Below are positions 45,854 through 55,128 of a stretch of 64,000 bases of DNA, piece after piece. The stretch lies in contig NZ_CP012109.1 in assembly GCF_000280925.3 (NCBI RefSeq), positions 5,910,501-5,974,500 on the forward strand. The letters are read 5' to 3'. Position 1 is the stretch's first letter; each line of letters begins with the position of its first letter. The DNA is from Myxococcus hansupus. GTDB lineage: Bacteria; Myxococcota; Myxococcia; Myxococcales; Myxococcaceae. Made by a program: the position numbers and the translations under genes. The notes under the pieces were generated by a model that ran no database searches, was not told where the DNA came from, and saw nothing but the letters and a program-made list of their open reading frames with translations.

Positions 45854-46944
45854 AGCGCCTCCGTCACCGACTGCCGCTGTCCCGTCGAGGACGCGCGCCC
45901 AATGGCATCCAGCAACCGGTGCAGCTTCAACGCCTCATGGAAGTCAGGCGCCAACCGCGTCCCCCCATCCACGTCGCGCGCATACGCCGTATACAGATGC
46001 CCCACGTCATGGGCATCCGGGCTCAGCTCTCCCCGAGGCAACCACGAGTACTCAGCGGGCGCAGGCAGCGGCTCGAACGACTGATCCTCGCCCTGCGTCC
46101 CGGAGAGCTGAAGATGCTCGGACATGAGCAGGTCTCCTTCGGTCCCCGTGAAGTGGAAGTAGATGCCACCCCCACTGCGCTTGCCCGTTTCGAAGTGCGC
46201 GGAGAGCACCGCGCCCCCCTCCAACGTCCCTTGAACGAGGACCTGGTCGGGCGACGTCACCGGAAGGGGCTCCTCCGTCTCGATAATCGTCGCCTCCTCG
46301 AACTGGCGAGTGACGACACCCGACACGTCCCGCAGGGGCCCGACCGCCGAGAGCACCGTGTCGAGGAAATGCGCCGCGAAGACGGTGAACATGTCCGCCC
46401 CGTTCTTCACGTCCGCGGCATAGGCCTCGCGAGCCTTGTAGCGTGAGCCCAGCATGGGAACCGCCGCATGCAACGTCACGGAGCGCAGCGTCCCCACGCC
46501 GCCTTCCGTCAGCAAGTCCCGCAGGTAGCGCACGCCCGGCGACAACCGGCGCTGCAAGCCCACCACGGTCCGGACCTTCGCCGCGTCCGCCAGCTTCGTG
46601 AGCGAGGCGGCCTGCGACGTCGACGTCCCCAGCGGCCACTCGCAGAAGACATCCTTGCCGGCGGCAATGGCCGCGCGAACGAGCGCCTCGTGCTGAGGCG
46701 CCTTCACGGCGACGACCACCAGGTCCACGTCCGGATGCGACACCAGCGCGTCCGCGCGGTGAAAGACATGTGGCACGCCGTAACGGCGAGCGACCTCTTC
46801 CGCGTGCTCCCGCACAGTGGCGCACACGGCCGTCACCTCGAACCGTGGCAAGGCCTTGAGCGCGGGCAGATGCCCATACAGCGCCCAACCGCCCTCCGAG
46901 CTGGCGCCGATGATGCCGACCCGAATCTTCCGCATGCCGCTCAT
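45850..46944 (-). CDS. Gfo/Idh/MocA family oxidoreductase
   Basis: 364 residues from the ATG at 46944 (ATG 46935 is the other option). The N-terminal Rossmann domain starts IRVGIIGASSEGGWALYGHL, and DLVVVAVKAPQHEALVRAAI with CEWPLG contains the family motif where EKP is usual; here the Lys is replaced by Trp, so the usual catalytic Lys appears absent. The C-terminal alpha/beta domain follows (~130-360). These NAD(P)-dependent enzymes act on sugars or their derivatives. Substrate unknown. Confidence 0.88.
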   Translation of the reverse strand: MSGMRKIRVGIIGASSEGGWALYGHLPALKALPRFEVTAVCATVREHAEEVARRYGVPHVFHRADALVSHPDVDLVVVAVKAPQHEALVRAAIAAGKDVFCEWPLGTSTSQAASLTKLADAAKVRTVVGLQRRLSPGVRYLRDLLTEGGVGTLRSVTLHAAVPMLGSRYKAREAYAADVKNGADMFTVFAAHFLDTVLSAVGPLRDVSGVVTRQFEEATIIETEEPLPVTSPDQVLVQGTLEGGAVLSAHFETGKRSGGGIYFHFTGTEGDLLMSEHLQLSGTQGEDQSFEPLPAPAEYSWLPRGELSPDAHDVGHLYTAYARDVDGGTRLAPDFHEALKLHRLLDAIGRASSTGQRQSVTEAL

Positions 46945-47064
46945 CGCGGCAGGATAGACGAAACCCCGGACCCGGCTGCGCGAGAGCCTCCACGAAAAAG
47001 CGGCCCGGGCCGCGATGGGCGTGCCCCACCGCGACCCCGACCGCGAACATCCACTTCGCGTGGA

Positions 47065-47514
47065 CTACTTGTTCATCTTCTCGACGGAGGACGCCATGTT
47101 CTCGGTCGTCTTCTCCACGTTGAAGCGAGTCCGGACCTGGTCGCCTTCCTTGATTTCACGCCGGAGGTGGCTGTGAATGTCCCGGTGCTTCTCGATGGTC
47201 TTCCCATCGATTTGCGTGGAGTGCGTCACTCCCACGGGAACCACCGCGCCGTTCTCGTCCTTGATGTACAGCTTGTCGCGCTTCACGGCCACGATGGAGC
47301 CGCTCAGCTCCTGCTGGCCTTGCATCTGGCTGCCGCCCATGCCGCCGGACATCTCGGAGCCGCTCCGTGGCGGCTGCGTGCCCGCCGGGTCCTGCGGCAT
47401 GGATGGATCCTGCATCGGCGGCTCTTGCGGCATCGTGGAGTCCTGCGTCCCCTGAGCCAGTGCAGCGCCACCCCATGCCAGACCGGCAATCATCCCCATC
47501 ACCTTGAGCTTCAT
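47065..47514 (-). CDS. Small secreted protein with Met/Pro/Gln linker
   Basis: 149 residues from ATG 47514, with AAAGGGG 6 bases upstream on the coding strand. Signal peptide MKLKVMGMIAGLAWGGAALA cleaved after ALA. A low-complexity linker rich in Gln, Pro, Met and Asp (EPPMQDPSMPQDP) and Gly/Met (SEMSGGMGGSQMQGQ) leads to a small beta domain: LSGSIVAVKRDKLYIKDENG and VGVTHSTQIDGKTIE, resembling OB-like periplasmic folds. Function unknown. Divergent from the nitronate monooxygenase gene. Confidence 0.78.
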   Translation of the reverse strand: MKLKVMGMIAGLAWGGAALAQGTQDSTMPQEPPMQDPSMPQDPAGTQPPRSGSEMSGGMGGSQMQGQQELSGSIVAVKRDKLYIKDENGAVVPVGVTHSTQIDGKTIEKHRDIHSHLRREIKEGDQVRTRFNVEKTTENMASSVEKMNK

Positions 47515-47722
47515 GACTGACCCCTTTCGTCCAGGAGGGCGCATCACGCCTCCGACACCAACCGTGGCCACGCCTCGCCGCGTTGCCAGCCGGTGCCCAG
47601 GTGCGAACCGGGCCATGGAGCGGGAATCACGCTCGTCCCCCCCTCCTCCCGATACGATGACAGCGGCGGCTCGGAGCGGCCCCCGTTATCCCTGTTCCCC
47701 ATCCGGAAAGAGGAGCCACCCG

Positions 47723-48796
47723 ATGCGCCAGACGTCCTCCAATGAAGCCATCCAGAAGTTGGGCATCCGTCATCCCATCATCCAAGGGCCCTTCGGTGGC
47801 GGGCTCTCGACGGAGCGCCTCACAGCCGCGGTGTCGAACCTCGGCGGCCTGGGTTCGTACGGCGCCTATCAGCTTCCTCCGGACGAAATCGGCCGCGTGG
47901 CGGACCGGATTCGCGCGCAGACGGACAAACCCTTCGCGCTGAACCTCTGGGTCTCCGACCACGACGCGGGCGGGGACGCACTCAGTCCAGAGGACTTCGA
48001 GCGCTTCTACCGCCTCTTCGAACCGTATTACCAAGAGCTCGGCGTCGAGAAGCCCCAGCCGCCCGAGCGCTATCACCACCGCTTCGAGGACCAGGTGGAG
48101 GCGCTGCTCGAAGCCCGCCCACCCGTCTTCAGCTTCGTGTTCGGCGTGCCGCCCGCGGCCGTGCTGGCCGAATGCCGGCGCAGGGGCATCCTCACCTCGG
48201 GCGCGGCCACCACGCTCGCGGAGGCCGAGGCCCTGGACGCGGCCGGAGTGGACCTCATCGTGGCCACGGGCTTCGAGGCCGGCGGCCACCGCCCCTCGTT
48301 CCTCGCGCGCGCCGAGGACTCCCTGATGGGGACGCTCGCGCTCACGCCGCTCGTGGCGGACCGGGTGAAGGCGCCCGTCATCGCGGCGGGAGGACTCGCG
48401 GAGGGCCGAGGCATCCGCGCCGTGCTCACCCTGGGAGCCCAGGCAGCGCAGTTGGGAACGGCGTTCCTCGCCTGCGAGGAATCCGGCACGACGGACGCCC
48501 ACCGCGAGCTGCTCTTCAGCGACCGCGCCCGGAACACCACCTTGACGCGTGCCTTCACGGGTCGGCTCGCACGCGGCATGCGCAACCGGTGGACGGAGGA
48601 GATGGCGTCACGGCTTGGAGAGCTTCCGCCCTTCCCCATCCAGAGCTGGTTCCTCGGGAAACTGAAGCCCGCGGCCATCCGCGCTGGCCGCACGGACCTC
48701 GTGTCCCTGTGGGCCGGACAGGCCACGCCCAACCTGCGTCACCGGACCGTGCCCGCGCTGATGGCGTCCCTGCTCGAGGAACTGTCGGCCCCCTGA
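47723..48796 (+). CDS. Nitronate monooxygenase (2-nitropropane dioxygenase family)
   Basis: 357 residues from ATG 47723 with AAAGAGGAG at 47707-47715. FMN-dependent TIM-barrel enzyme that oxidises nitronates such as propionate-3-nitronate. Motifs: LGIRHPIIQGPFGGGLSTER at the N-terminus, FSFVFGVPP, VDLIVATGFEAGGHRP with the His that acts as base, VIAAGGLAEGRGIRAVLTLG and AAQLGTAFLACEESG for phosphate binding. Cytoplasmic. No other gene shares its unit. Confidence 0.93.
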   Translation: MRQTSSNEAIQKLGIRHPIIQGPFGGGLSTERLTAAVSNLGGLGSYGAYQLPPDEIGRVADRIRAQTDKPFALNLWVSDHDAGGDALSPEDFERFYRLFEPYYQELGVEKPQPPERYHHRFEDQVEALLEARPPVFSFVFGVPPAAVLAECRRRGILTSGAATTLAEAEALDAAGVDLIVATGFEAGGHRPSFLARAEDSLMGTLALTPLVADRVKAPVIAAGGLAEGRGIRAVLTLGAQAAQLGTAFLACEESGTTDAHRELLFSDRARNTTLTRAFTGRLARGMRNRWTEEMASRLGELPPFPIQSWFLGKLKPAAIRAGRTDLVSLWAGQATPNLRHRTVPALMASLLEELSAP

Positions 48797-48846
48797 AGGC
48801 CCGGCCCCGAGCGGGAAACGGCACGGCATCCGCTCGCTCAGAAATC

Positions 48847-48864
48847 ATTCAATTGCATTTGAAT
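48847..48864. promoter_or_regulatory. AT-rich inverted repeat upstream of the CARDB lipoprotein
   Basis: ATTCAA, six bases, TTGAAT: a perfect inverted repeat in an AT-rich island that stands out in this GC-rich region, 76 bases before ATG 48940. A small hairpin CCCCG/CGGGG at 48878-48892 lies between. Could be an operator or promoter; regulator unknown. Confidence 0.4.
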
Positions 48865-48939
48865 ATGGCGTGCATCACCCCGTCTGTCGGGGCTCTCGCG
48901 AGGCGCTGGCCGGCAGCCCTCGTACGAGGAAACCGACAA

Positions 48940-51303
48940 ATGCAGCCACACAAGAGACGTGTCCCTTATGCCACGGGAATCGCGACGCTATTGACTGTCG
49001 CGGCGTGTAGCGAGCCTCCCACGGCCACCCCACCACCCCCGGAAGCCGCTGCCACGCCCCCCGCGGCGGAACAAACGCAGACGCAATCCTTGCAGCAACC
49101 GACGTACCCGCAAGCAGACTTCGCGGTGACGTCCGTGACGGGTCCCGGGAGCATCCGTTTGGGAGATTACTTCCTGGCGGCGGTGACGGTCTGCAACCAA
49201 GGCACCGAGACGGACACGACCGTCGTCTCGCTCTACCTGTCAGCGGACATGGTCATCACCCCCGACGTCCCGCTCACGCCCGCTTCCGACCAGCGCCTCA
49301 AACAATTCGGAACGCCTTCGCTGGCGCCGGGCCAATGCCATACGGAAACGGCCCACGTCCAGGCCTCCGCCAGCATCCAGGGAACCTACTTCCTGGGCGC
49401 CATCGCCAGGCCCAGCAACGCCTTCGAACCGAACCAGGCAGACAACACGCGGGTCAGCGCGCCCATTGGCATCGGGGACCAACCTGATTTCGTGGTGACC
49501 TCGGTCACGGGCCCCACCAGCGTCCCGCAGGGACAGCCCTTCCCCGCGAGCGTCACGGTGTGCAATCCCGGCACGGCGCCGGGCACGCCCCACGTCGCGC
49601 TCTATCTGTCAGCGGACGCGGTCATCACCCCCGACTTCCCGCTCACGCCCGCCTCCGACCTCCTGCTCGGCTCGCGTTCCATGGGCATGCTGGCGCCCGG
49701 CAAGTGCCAGACGGAGACCCTCACCGTCTCCGCCTCGGTCCACCGTGAGGGCGCCTACCACCTGGGCGCCATCGTGGACCCGGCCCAGGCCGTGCCCGAG
49801 CTCGTCGAAATCAACAACACCCATGCGGCCACCCGCATCGGCGTGGGCGCTCGGCCCGATTTCGTGGTGACCTCCGTCACCGGCCCGGAGAGCGCCCTTC
49901 CCGGACAAGCGCTCAGCAGCAACGTTCAGGTCTGCAACCAGGGCACGACGCCTGGCAGCGCGCCGGTGGAGCTCTATCTGACGGCGGATGACATCGTGAC
50001 GCCGCAGATGCCCCCCAACCTCTTCCCGGACGTGTGGATGGGAATGCAAACGTCAGGCACGCTCGAACCCGGCGCGTGCAAGACGCTGTCCTTCATGCAC
50101 ACGCCGCCCGGCGTCGCCCCCGGCGCCTTCCGGCTGGGTGCCATCGTGAATCCCATGGGCGATGCCCTCAGCGAACTCCGCTCGGACAACAACATCGGGC
50201 TGAGTCCGCGCTTCGGCATCGGCGTGGGCCCGGACCTCATCGCGACGGCCATCAACGGCCCGGTGAGCCACGCGCCGGGGCAGCCGTTCAGCGCGAGCGT
50301 GGAGGTGTGCAACCAGGGCACCGCGTCGGCGGGCGCAACGCAGGTGACCCTCTCCCTCGTCGCCAGTTCGGGTGGGCGCGCGCTCGTCGGGACGGCGTCC
50401 GTGAATCCGCTGGCGGCCGATGCGTGTGAGACCGTGGTGGTCGCGGGCACCCCGCACCTGTTCGAGCACGGAACCCATACGCTCGACGCCCACGTCGACC
50501 CGTCCGGGATGGTGAACGAGCTCGTCGAGGACAACAACGCCCGCGTGGGTCACCGCGTCGGCGTGGGAATGCTCCCGGACCTCGTCATCCGGGCCATCAC
50601 GGGTCCCGCCAGCATCCAGCCCGGTCAGCCCTTGTCGGCCGACATCGAGGTCTGCAATCAAGGCACCCACCCCATCGATACGTCCGTCGACCTGTATGTG
50701 TCCTCGGACGCCGACATCACGCCCGGCGCGGATGTCCACGTGGGCCGCGTCTACTCGAACTTCCTGGCGCCGGGGGACTGCCAGGTGGTGACGGCTTCCG
50801 GCGACACGTTTGGCGTCACCCCCGGCGCGAAGTACCTCGGCGCCATCGCGGACGTGATGAACAACGTGCCCGAGCTGTTCGAGGACAACAACGCCCACAC
50901 CGGTCCTCGACTGGGCGTGGGCAATGGCCCGGACTTCATCGTGAAGACGGTGACGGCTCCCGCCACCCTCTCGCTGGGCACGCCCATCGCCGTCACCCTG
51001 GAGGTCTGCAATCAAGGCACCCAGACCGGACAGACGCCCGTGGACCTGTTCCTGTCCCAAGACACCCTCATCACCCCGCCGGGTGGGCCGAACCAGCCCG
51101 GGGACTACCCCCTCCGCATGCTCTTCACCGACCCGATTGCGCCCGGCCAATGCCAGACGCTGTCCACCCTGGTTCACAACGGAGGCGGAGGCGGGACGGG
51201 CACCTCCTACCTGGGCGCCATCGCGAACCTCACGCGCTTCGTTCCGGAGCTCATCTACGACAACAACACCCAGGTGAGCGCGCCCATCACGTTCACCTAT
51301 TGA
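48940..51303 (+). CDS. Lipoprotein with six CARDB repeats
   Basis: 787 residues from ATG 48940, chosen because GAGGA lies at 48926-48930; an upstream ATG at 48865 lacks this. Lipobox VAAC follows ATGIATLLTV. A Pro/Ala/Gln linker leads to six repeats of ~115-125 residues starting near residues 60, 183, 307, 432, 547 and 665, each opening with D(F/L)xVTxVTGP and closing with a P-E-L-x-x-D/N-N-N motif. This is the CARDB fold (cell adhesion related domain in bacteria). Every repeat has two cysteines (VCNxGT and a second ~50 residues later), suggesting one disulfide per domain. Likely an extended surface stalk. A terminator follows. Confidence 0.88.
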   Translation: MQPHKRRVPYATGIATLLTVAACSEPPTATPPPPEAAATPPAAEQTQTQSLQQPTYPQADFAVTSVTGPGSIRLGDYFLAAVTVCNQGTETDTTVVSLYLSADMVITPDVPLTPASDQRLKQFGTPSLAPGQCHTETAHVQASASIQGTYFLGAIARPSNAFEPNQADNTRVSAPIGIGDQPDFVVTSVTGPTSVPQGQPFPASVTVCNPGTAPGTPHVALYLSADAVITPDFPLTPASDLLLGSRSMGMLAPGKCQTETLTVSASVHREGAYHLGAIVDPAQAVPELVEINNTHAATRIGVGARPDFVVTSVTGPESALPGQALSSNVQVCNQGTTPGSAPVELYLTADDIVTPQMPPNLFPDVWMGMQTSGTLEPGACKTLSFMHTPPGVAPGAFRLGAIVNPMGDALSELRSDNNIGLSPRFGIGVGPDLIATAINGPVSHAPGQPFSASVEVCNQGTASAGATQVTLSLVASSGGRALVGTASVNPLAADACETVVVAGTPHLFEHGTHTLDAHVDPSGMVNELVEDNNARVGHRVGVGMLPDLVIRAITGPASIQPGQPLSADIEVCNQGTHPIDTSVDLYVSSDADITPGADVHVGRVYSNFLAPGDCQVVTASGDTFGVTPGAKYLGAIADVMNNVPELFEDNNAHTGPRLGVGNGPDFIVKTVTAPATLSLGTPIAVTLEVCNQGTQTGQTPVDLFLSQDTLITPPGGPNQPGDYPLRMLFTDPIAPGQCQTLSTLVHNGGGGGTGTSYLGAIANLTRFVPELIYDNNTQVSAPITFTY

Positions 51304-51328
51304 GTCACACCGTGACGGCGTGAATCAG

Positions 51329-51364
51329 GACCGCCTCGTGCCCCGCGCACGGGGCGGTCTTGTT
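51329..51364 (+). terminator. Terminator after the CARDB lipoprotein gene
   Basis: GACCGCC at 51329-51335 pairs with GGCGGTC at 51353-51359, with an inner GTGCCCC/GGGGC-type pairing possible, followed by TTGTT. Confidence 0.65.
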
Positions 51365-51536
51365 CATTCATGAGGACGGACTTCACATGCCGCCCCGCGT
51401 CAACGCGGCGCACCCGCGACGCCGAGCCTGAACGGCTGGCAGGGGCCCGAGAGGTCCAACGCGGCGACTTCCCTCGACGTGCGGGGATGCTCAACGTCCA
51501 TGGATGGTCCTTCGGTGACTTCAAGGAGCCTCGCCC

Positions 51537-52178
51537 ATGACCCACCCGGACACCCTGGTCCGCCTCGACGTCTGGAGCGATTACGTCTGCCCCTTCTGCT
51601 ACCTCGAACTGCCTGTCATCGAGCAACTCCACGCCGCGCTGGGCCCCGACCTGGACATCCACTGGCGGGCGTTCGAGCTGAGCCCCACGCCGGTGCGGAC
51701 GCGCGCGCTGACGGAGTCCCCTGACCCGGCCGCATGGGCCCGCGCCGCCTCCCCGCTCGCCGGGCAGCGAGGCGTGGCGCTGAAGCCGCCACCTGTCCAG
51801 CCGCGCAGCCGGTTGGCCCTCGAGGCGGCGGAGTTCGCGAAGGACGCGCAGGCGTTCGCGCCGTTCCACAGCGCCCTCTTCCGTGCCTTCTTCGAGGATG
51901 GCCAGGACATTGGCGACCTGCGCGTGTTGGGAGCGCTGGCGCGGGACGTGGGCCTGGACCCCGAGTCCATGACGCGCGCACTGGAAGCAGGCCGGTACAC
52001 CGCGCGCGTGCTCGACGACGAGGAGGAGGCCCAGCGCCTGGGTATCCGCGGCGTCCCGGCCATGCGGCTCGCGGGCGAGGGACCCGTGTTGCTGCTCACG
52101 GGGGCGCAACCCGAAGAAGCCGTTCGCGCGGCGTTGGCACGCGTCCGCCCTGGCCCCGCGCCGAGCGCGGTGCACTGA
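51537..52178 (+). CDS. DsbA-family (FrnE-like) thioredoxin-fold protein
   Basis: 213 residues from ATG 51537 with AAGGAG at 51522-51527. VRLDVWSDYVCPFCYLELPV contains the CxxC active site CPFC of FrnE-like DsbA family oxidoreductases; RGVPAMRL supplies the cis-Pro loop next to the active site. The helical insert (residues ~80-175) is typical. No signal peptide, so it acts in the cytoplasm, unlike periplasmic DsbA. FrnE-type proteins take part in disulfide chemistry, oxidative stress and polyketide biosynthesis. The RNase H gene starts 53 bases downstream. Confidence 0.9.
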   Translation: MTHPDTLVRLDVWSDYVCPFCYLELPVIEQLHAALGPDLDIHWRAFELSPTPVRTRALTESPDPAAWARAASPLAGQRGVALKPPPVQPRSRLALEAAEFAKDAQAFAPFHSALFRAFFEDGQDIGDLRVLGALARDVGLDPESMTRALEAGRYTARVLDDEEEAQRLGIRGVPAMRLAGEGPVLLLTGAQPEEAVRAALARVRPGPAPSAVH

Positions 52179-52231
52179 GACGGGCCTTCGTGTTCCTGGC
52201 GAGAGCCCGCCACGCCGAATAGGGTGCCGGC

Positions 52232-52999
52232 ATGACGCTTCACCCGACCCTCGTCTTCGCGGATGGCGCCTGCTCGGGCAACCCTGGCCCTGGTGGATGG
52301 GGGACCCTCATCGTCACGCCGGATGGACTGGTGACGGAGCTCGGAGGCCACGAGCCGGAGACCACCAACAACCGGATGGAATTGACGGCGGTGGGCAAGG
52401 CGCTGCGCCACCTGGAGCGCACACCGGGCCCCATCCACATCCATACGGATTCCACCTATGTGATTCAGGGCGCCACGCGCTGGGCCTTCGGCTGGAGCCG
52501 GCGCGGATGGAAGACGGCCGAGGGCGGCGAGGTCGCCAACGCCGTGTATTGGAAGCGGCTGATGGCGCTGCTCGCCCAGCGCAAGGAGAACCACGACGCG
52601 GCCGCCGCGGCCGTCGCGTGGTTCTACGTGCGCGGACACGTGGGCGTCCCGGGCAACGAGCGCGTGGACGCCATCGCCGTGGCCTACTCCAAGGGCAAGG
52701 ACGCGCGGCTCTACACCGGGCCGCTGCACGGCTATGGCGTGGCGGTGCACGACCTGCCAGAGGACATGTCCCTGCCGCCGGAGAAGACGCGCGAGCAACG
52801 CGAGACGGCGGCCAAGGCGTACTCCTACCTGAGCCAGGTGGGCGGCAGCGTGAAGCGGCACGCCACCTGGGCGGCGTGCGAGCGGCGCGTGAAAGGTGTG
52901 TCCGGCGCCCGCTTCAAGAAGACAAAAAGCGCGCAGGATGAAGCCAAAGTGTTGGAGGACTGGGGCTTCAAGGGCCAGGACGTCCCGTCGGAGGACTGA
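52232..52999 (+). CDS. rnhA: Ribonuclease HI with C-terminal viroplasmin-like domain
   Basis: 255 residues from ATG 52232. The N-terminal ~155 residues are RNase HI, which cuts RNA in RNA-DNA hybrids. All four metal-binding acids can be seen: Asp11 (ADGACSGNPGP), Glu50 (NNRMEL), Asp73 (HTDSTYV) and Asp146 (NERVDAIA). After a linker, residues ~195-250 (AKAYSYLSQVGG, TWAACERRVKGVSGARFKKT) look like the viroplasmin/hybrid-binding fold, in which W, C/V and GARxKK are conserved. That domain is normally N-terminal in eukaryotic and some bacterial RNases HI, whereas here it is C-terminal. Confidence 0.92.
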   Translation: MTLHPTLVFADGACSGNPGPGGWGTLIVTPDGLVTELGGHEPETTNNRMELTAVGKALRHLERTPGPIHIHTDSTYVIQGATRWAFGWSRRGWKTAEGGEVANAVYWKRLMALLAQRKENHDAAAAAVAWFYVRGHVGVPGNERVDAIAVAYSKGKDARLYTGPLHGYGVAVHDLPEDMSLPPEKTREQRETAAKAYSYLSQVGGSVKRHATWAACERRVKGVSGARFKKTKSAQDEAKVLEDWGFKGQDVPSED

Positions 53000-53079
53000 G
53001 GCGGCCCCTTGAAGCCCATTGCTCCGACGGGCCATTGCGCCTATGGGACGGTGCCACTCCCATTCCGCGAGGACGCAGC

Positions 53080-55128
53080 ATGGCTCAAGAGCCTCTCCAA
53101 ATCGCATCGGAGTTCCCGGCCCCATCGGTGGATGACTGGCGCCGGCTGGTGGACAAGGACCTGAAGGGCAAACCCTTCTCGGTTCTACAATCCCAGCTTG
53201 AGGGCGGCCTGTCGCTCCAGCCGCTCTACACCCAGCAGGACGCCGCCACCGCGCAGCCCGAGCCACCCGGTGTGGCCCCCTATCTGCGGGGCACCCAGGC
53301 GTTGGGGCTCACCGAGGGTGGGTGGATGCCATGCCAGGAGTACAGCGAGCCGGACGTGACGCAGGCGGCCAACGCCATCCGCACGGACCTGGAGCGCGGC
53401 ACCTGGGGCGTGTGGCTGCACCTGGGTGAGGCACACGGCATCCGCGCGCCGGACGCCGCGGCGATGCAGCGGCTGCTCGCGCACGCACCGCTCGACACGA
53501 CGCACGTCCACCTGGAGCCCGAGGCGGAGCCGCTCTCCGCCGCGAACCACTTCCTGCGCGCGGCCGAGCAGACTGGCGTGGCGCGCTCCGCGTTGAAGGG
53601 CTGCCTGGGTGTCGACCCGCTCGGCATCCTGGCGCGCACGGGAACGCTGCCCCGGGGCCTCGACGCGACGCTGGCCGAGGCCGCGCAGCACGTCACCTCC
53701 CTGCGTGAGTCCGCGCCGGGCCTGCGGGTGCTGCTGGTGTCCACGCGCGCCTACGCGGACGCGGGCGCCACGTCCGTGCACGAGCTCGCGTGGGCCATCG
53801 CCACCGGCGTGGAGTACCTGCGCGGCCTGGAGCGCGCGGGCGTGTCTCCGGACGTCGCGGCGCGCTCCATCCAGTTCGCGCTGTCCGTTGGCGGACAGTT
53901 CTTCCCGGAGATTGCCCGGCTGCGCGCGGCCCGGCTGCTGTGGGCCAAGGCCGTGGCTGCGTGCGGAGGTTCGCCGGAGGCGCAGGCCATGGTGCTGCAC
54001 GCGCGCACCGCGAGCACCACGAAGACGCAGCGCGACCCGTGGGTGAACATCCTCCGCGCCACCGCGGAGTCCTTCGCGGCCGTCGTGGGCGGCGCGGACA
54101 GCATCAGCACCTCGCCCTTCGACGAGCCGCTGGGGACGCCCGACGCCTCCGCCCGCCGGCTGGCGCGCAACACGCAGCTCATCCTGCGTGACGAGTCGAG
54201 CCTCAACCGCGTCGCCGACCCCGCGGGTGGCAGCTACTACCTGGAGCAGCTCACGCAGGAGGTTGCCCGCGCGGCCTGGGCGGAGCTGCGGCGCATCGAA
54301 TCGGTGGGCGGCATGGCCCGCGCGCTCACCGACGGTGACGTCGCCCGGGTGCTCGAGGAGACGAACAAGGCGCGCGACAAGGCCGTGCGCGCCCGCAAGC
54401 TGCCCATCGTCGGCGTGAGCGAATTTCCCCACCTGGGCGAAGCGCCCGTGTCGCGGGAGCCCCGCCCCGCGCCGTCCAGCAGCGCGGCGGCCCCCGAACC
54501 CAGCCCCACACCGTCCAGCAGCGCGGCGGCCCGCGAGCTCAGCCCCGCGCCGTCCAGCAGCGCGGCGGCCCGCGAGCTCAGCCCCGCGCCGTCCAGCAGC
54601 GCGGCGGCCCGCGAGCCCCGCCCCATGCAGTCCAGCAGCTCGGCGCCCCCGGGCGCGGCCCTGCCCCTGCGCCCGATGCGCGTGGCGGAGCCCTTCGAGT
54701 CTCTGCGCGACGCCAGCGACCGGCACCTCGCCGCGACAGGCGTGCGTCCGCGCGCCTTCATGGCCAGCCTGGGCACGGTGGCCGAGCACACGGCGCGCTC
54801 CACGTGGACCGCCAACGTCCTCGCCGCAGGAGGCATCGCGCCGGAGGACGTGCACGGCTTCAAGGACGTGACGGACGCGGCGGACCGCTTCACCGCGTCT
54901 GGCGCGCCCTTGGCCGTCATCTCCGGCCCGGACGCGCTGTACCCCGAATGGATCCCCGCGCTGACCGCGGCGCTCAAGGCGAAGGGCGCGCGCGCGGTGG
55001 CCGTGGCGGGCCGTCCCGGTGAACACGAGGCCGCCTTCCGCGCGGCGGGCGTGGACGTCTTCCTCTACGCGGGAGCGGACCTCTTCTCGCTCCTGTCCTC
55101 GCTGCACCAACAGCTCGGAGTGGCCTGA
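53080..55128 (+). CDS. mutA: Methylmalonyl-CoA mutase small (alpha-like) subunit
   Basis: 682 residues from ATG 53080 with GAGGA at 53069-53073. It has the mutase TIM barrel (~30-450: [53 protein letters not shown]-like segment [31 protein letters not shown]) and a degenerate B12-binding-like C-terminal domain (~545-682) lacking the DxHxxG His, as in other small subunits that only support MutB. Between them is a 65-residue Ser/Ala/Pro linker with four to five copies of a 13-residue unit. mutB starts by overlapping its stop codon. Confidence 0.94.
   Translation: MAQEPLQIASEFPAPSVDDWRRLVDKDLKGKPFSVLQSQLEGGLSLQPLYTQQDAATAQPEPPGVAPYLRGTQALGLTEGGWMPCQEYSEPDVTQAANAIRTDLERGTWGVWLHLGEAHGIRAPDAAAMQRLLAHAPLDTTHVHLEPEAEPLSAANHFLRAAEQTGVARSALKGCLGVDPLGILARTGTLPRGLDATLAEAAQHVTSLRESAPGLRVLLVSTRAYADAGATSVHELAWAIATGVEYLRGLERAGVSPDVAARSIQFALSVGGQFFPEIARLRAARLLWAKAVAACGGSPEAQAMVLHARTASTTKTQRDPWVNILRATAESFAAVVGGADSISTSPFDEPLGTPDASARRLARNTQLILRDESSLNRVADPAGGSYYLEQLTQEVARAAWAELRRIESVGGMARALTDGDVARVLEETNKARDKAVRARKLPIVGVSEFPHLGEAPVSREPRPAPSSSAAAPEPSPTPSSSAAARELSPAPSSSAAARELSPAPSSSAAAREPRPMQSSSSAPPGAALPLRPMRVAEPFESLRDASDRHLAATGVRPRAFMASLGTVAEHTARSTWTANVLAAGGIAPEDVHGFKDVTDAADRFTASGAPLAVISGPDALYPEWIPALTAALKAKGARAVAVAGRPGEHEAAFRAAGVDVFLYAGADLFSLLSSLHQQLGVA
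54463..54645 (+). repeat. 39-base tandem repeat inside mutA
   Basis: Four to five copies of a 39-base unit encode [13 protein letters not shown] and close variants, residues ~462-522 of MutA. Copies differ at a few positions (PRPAP, PSPTP, LSPAP, PRPMQ). In-frame repeat lengths would let the linker grow or shrink without frameshift. Confidence 0.85.

Noticed and set aside
53000-53079. Cobalamin riboswitch before mutA
   Set aside because: Only 80 bases are available and no B12-box-like sequence or suitable helices were seen.
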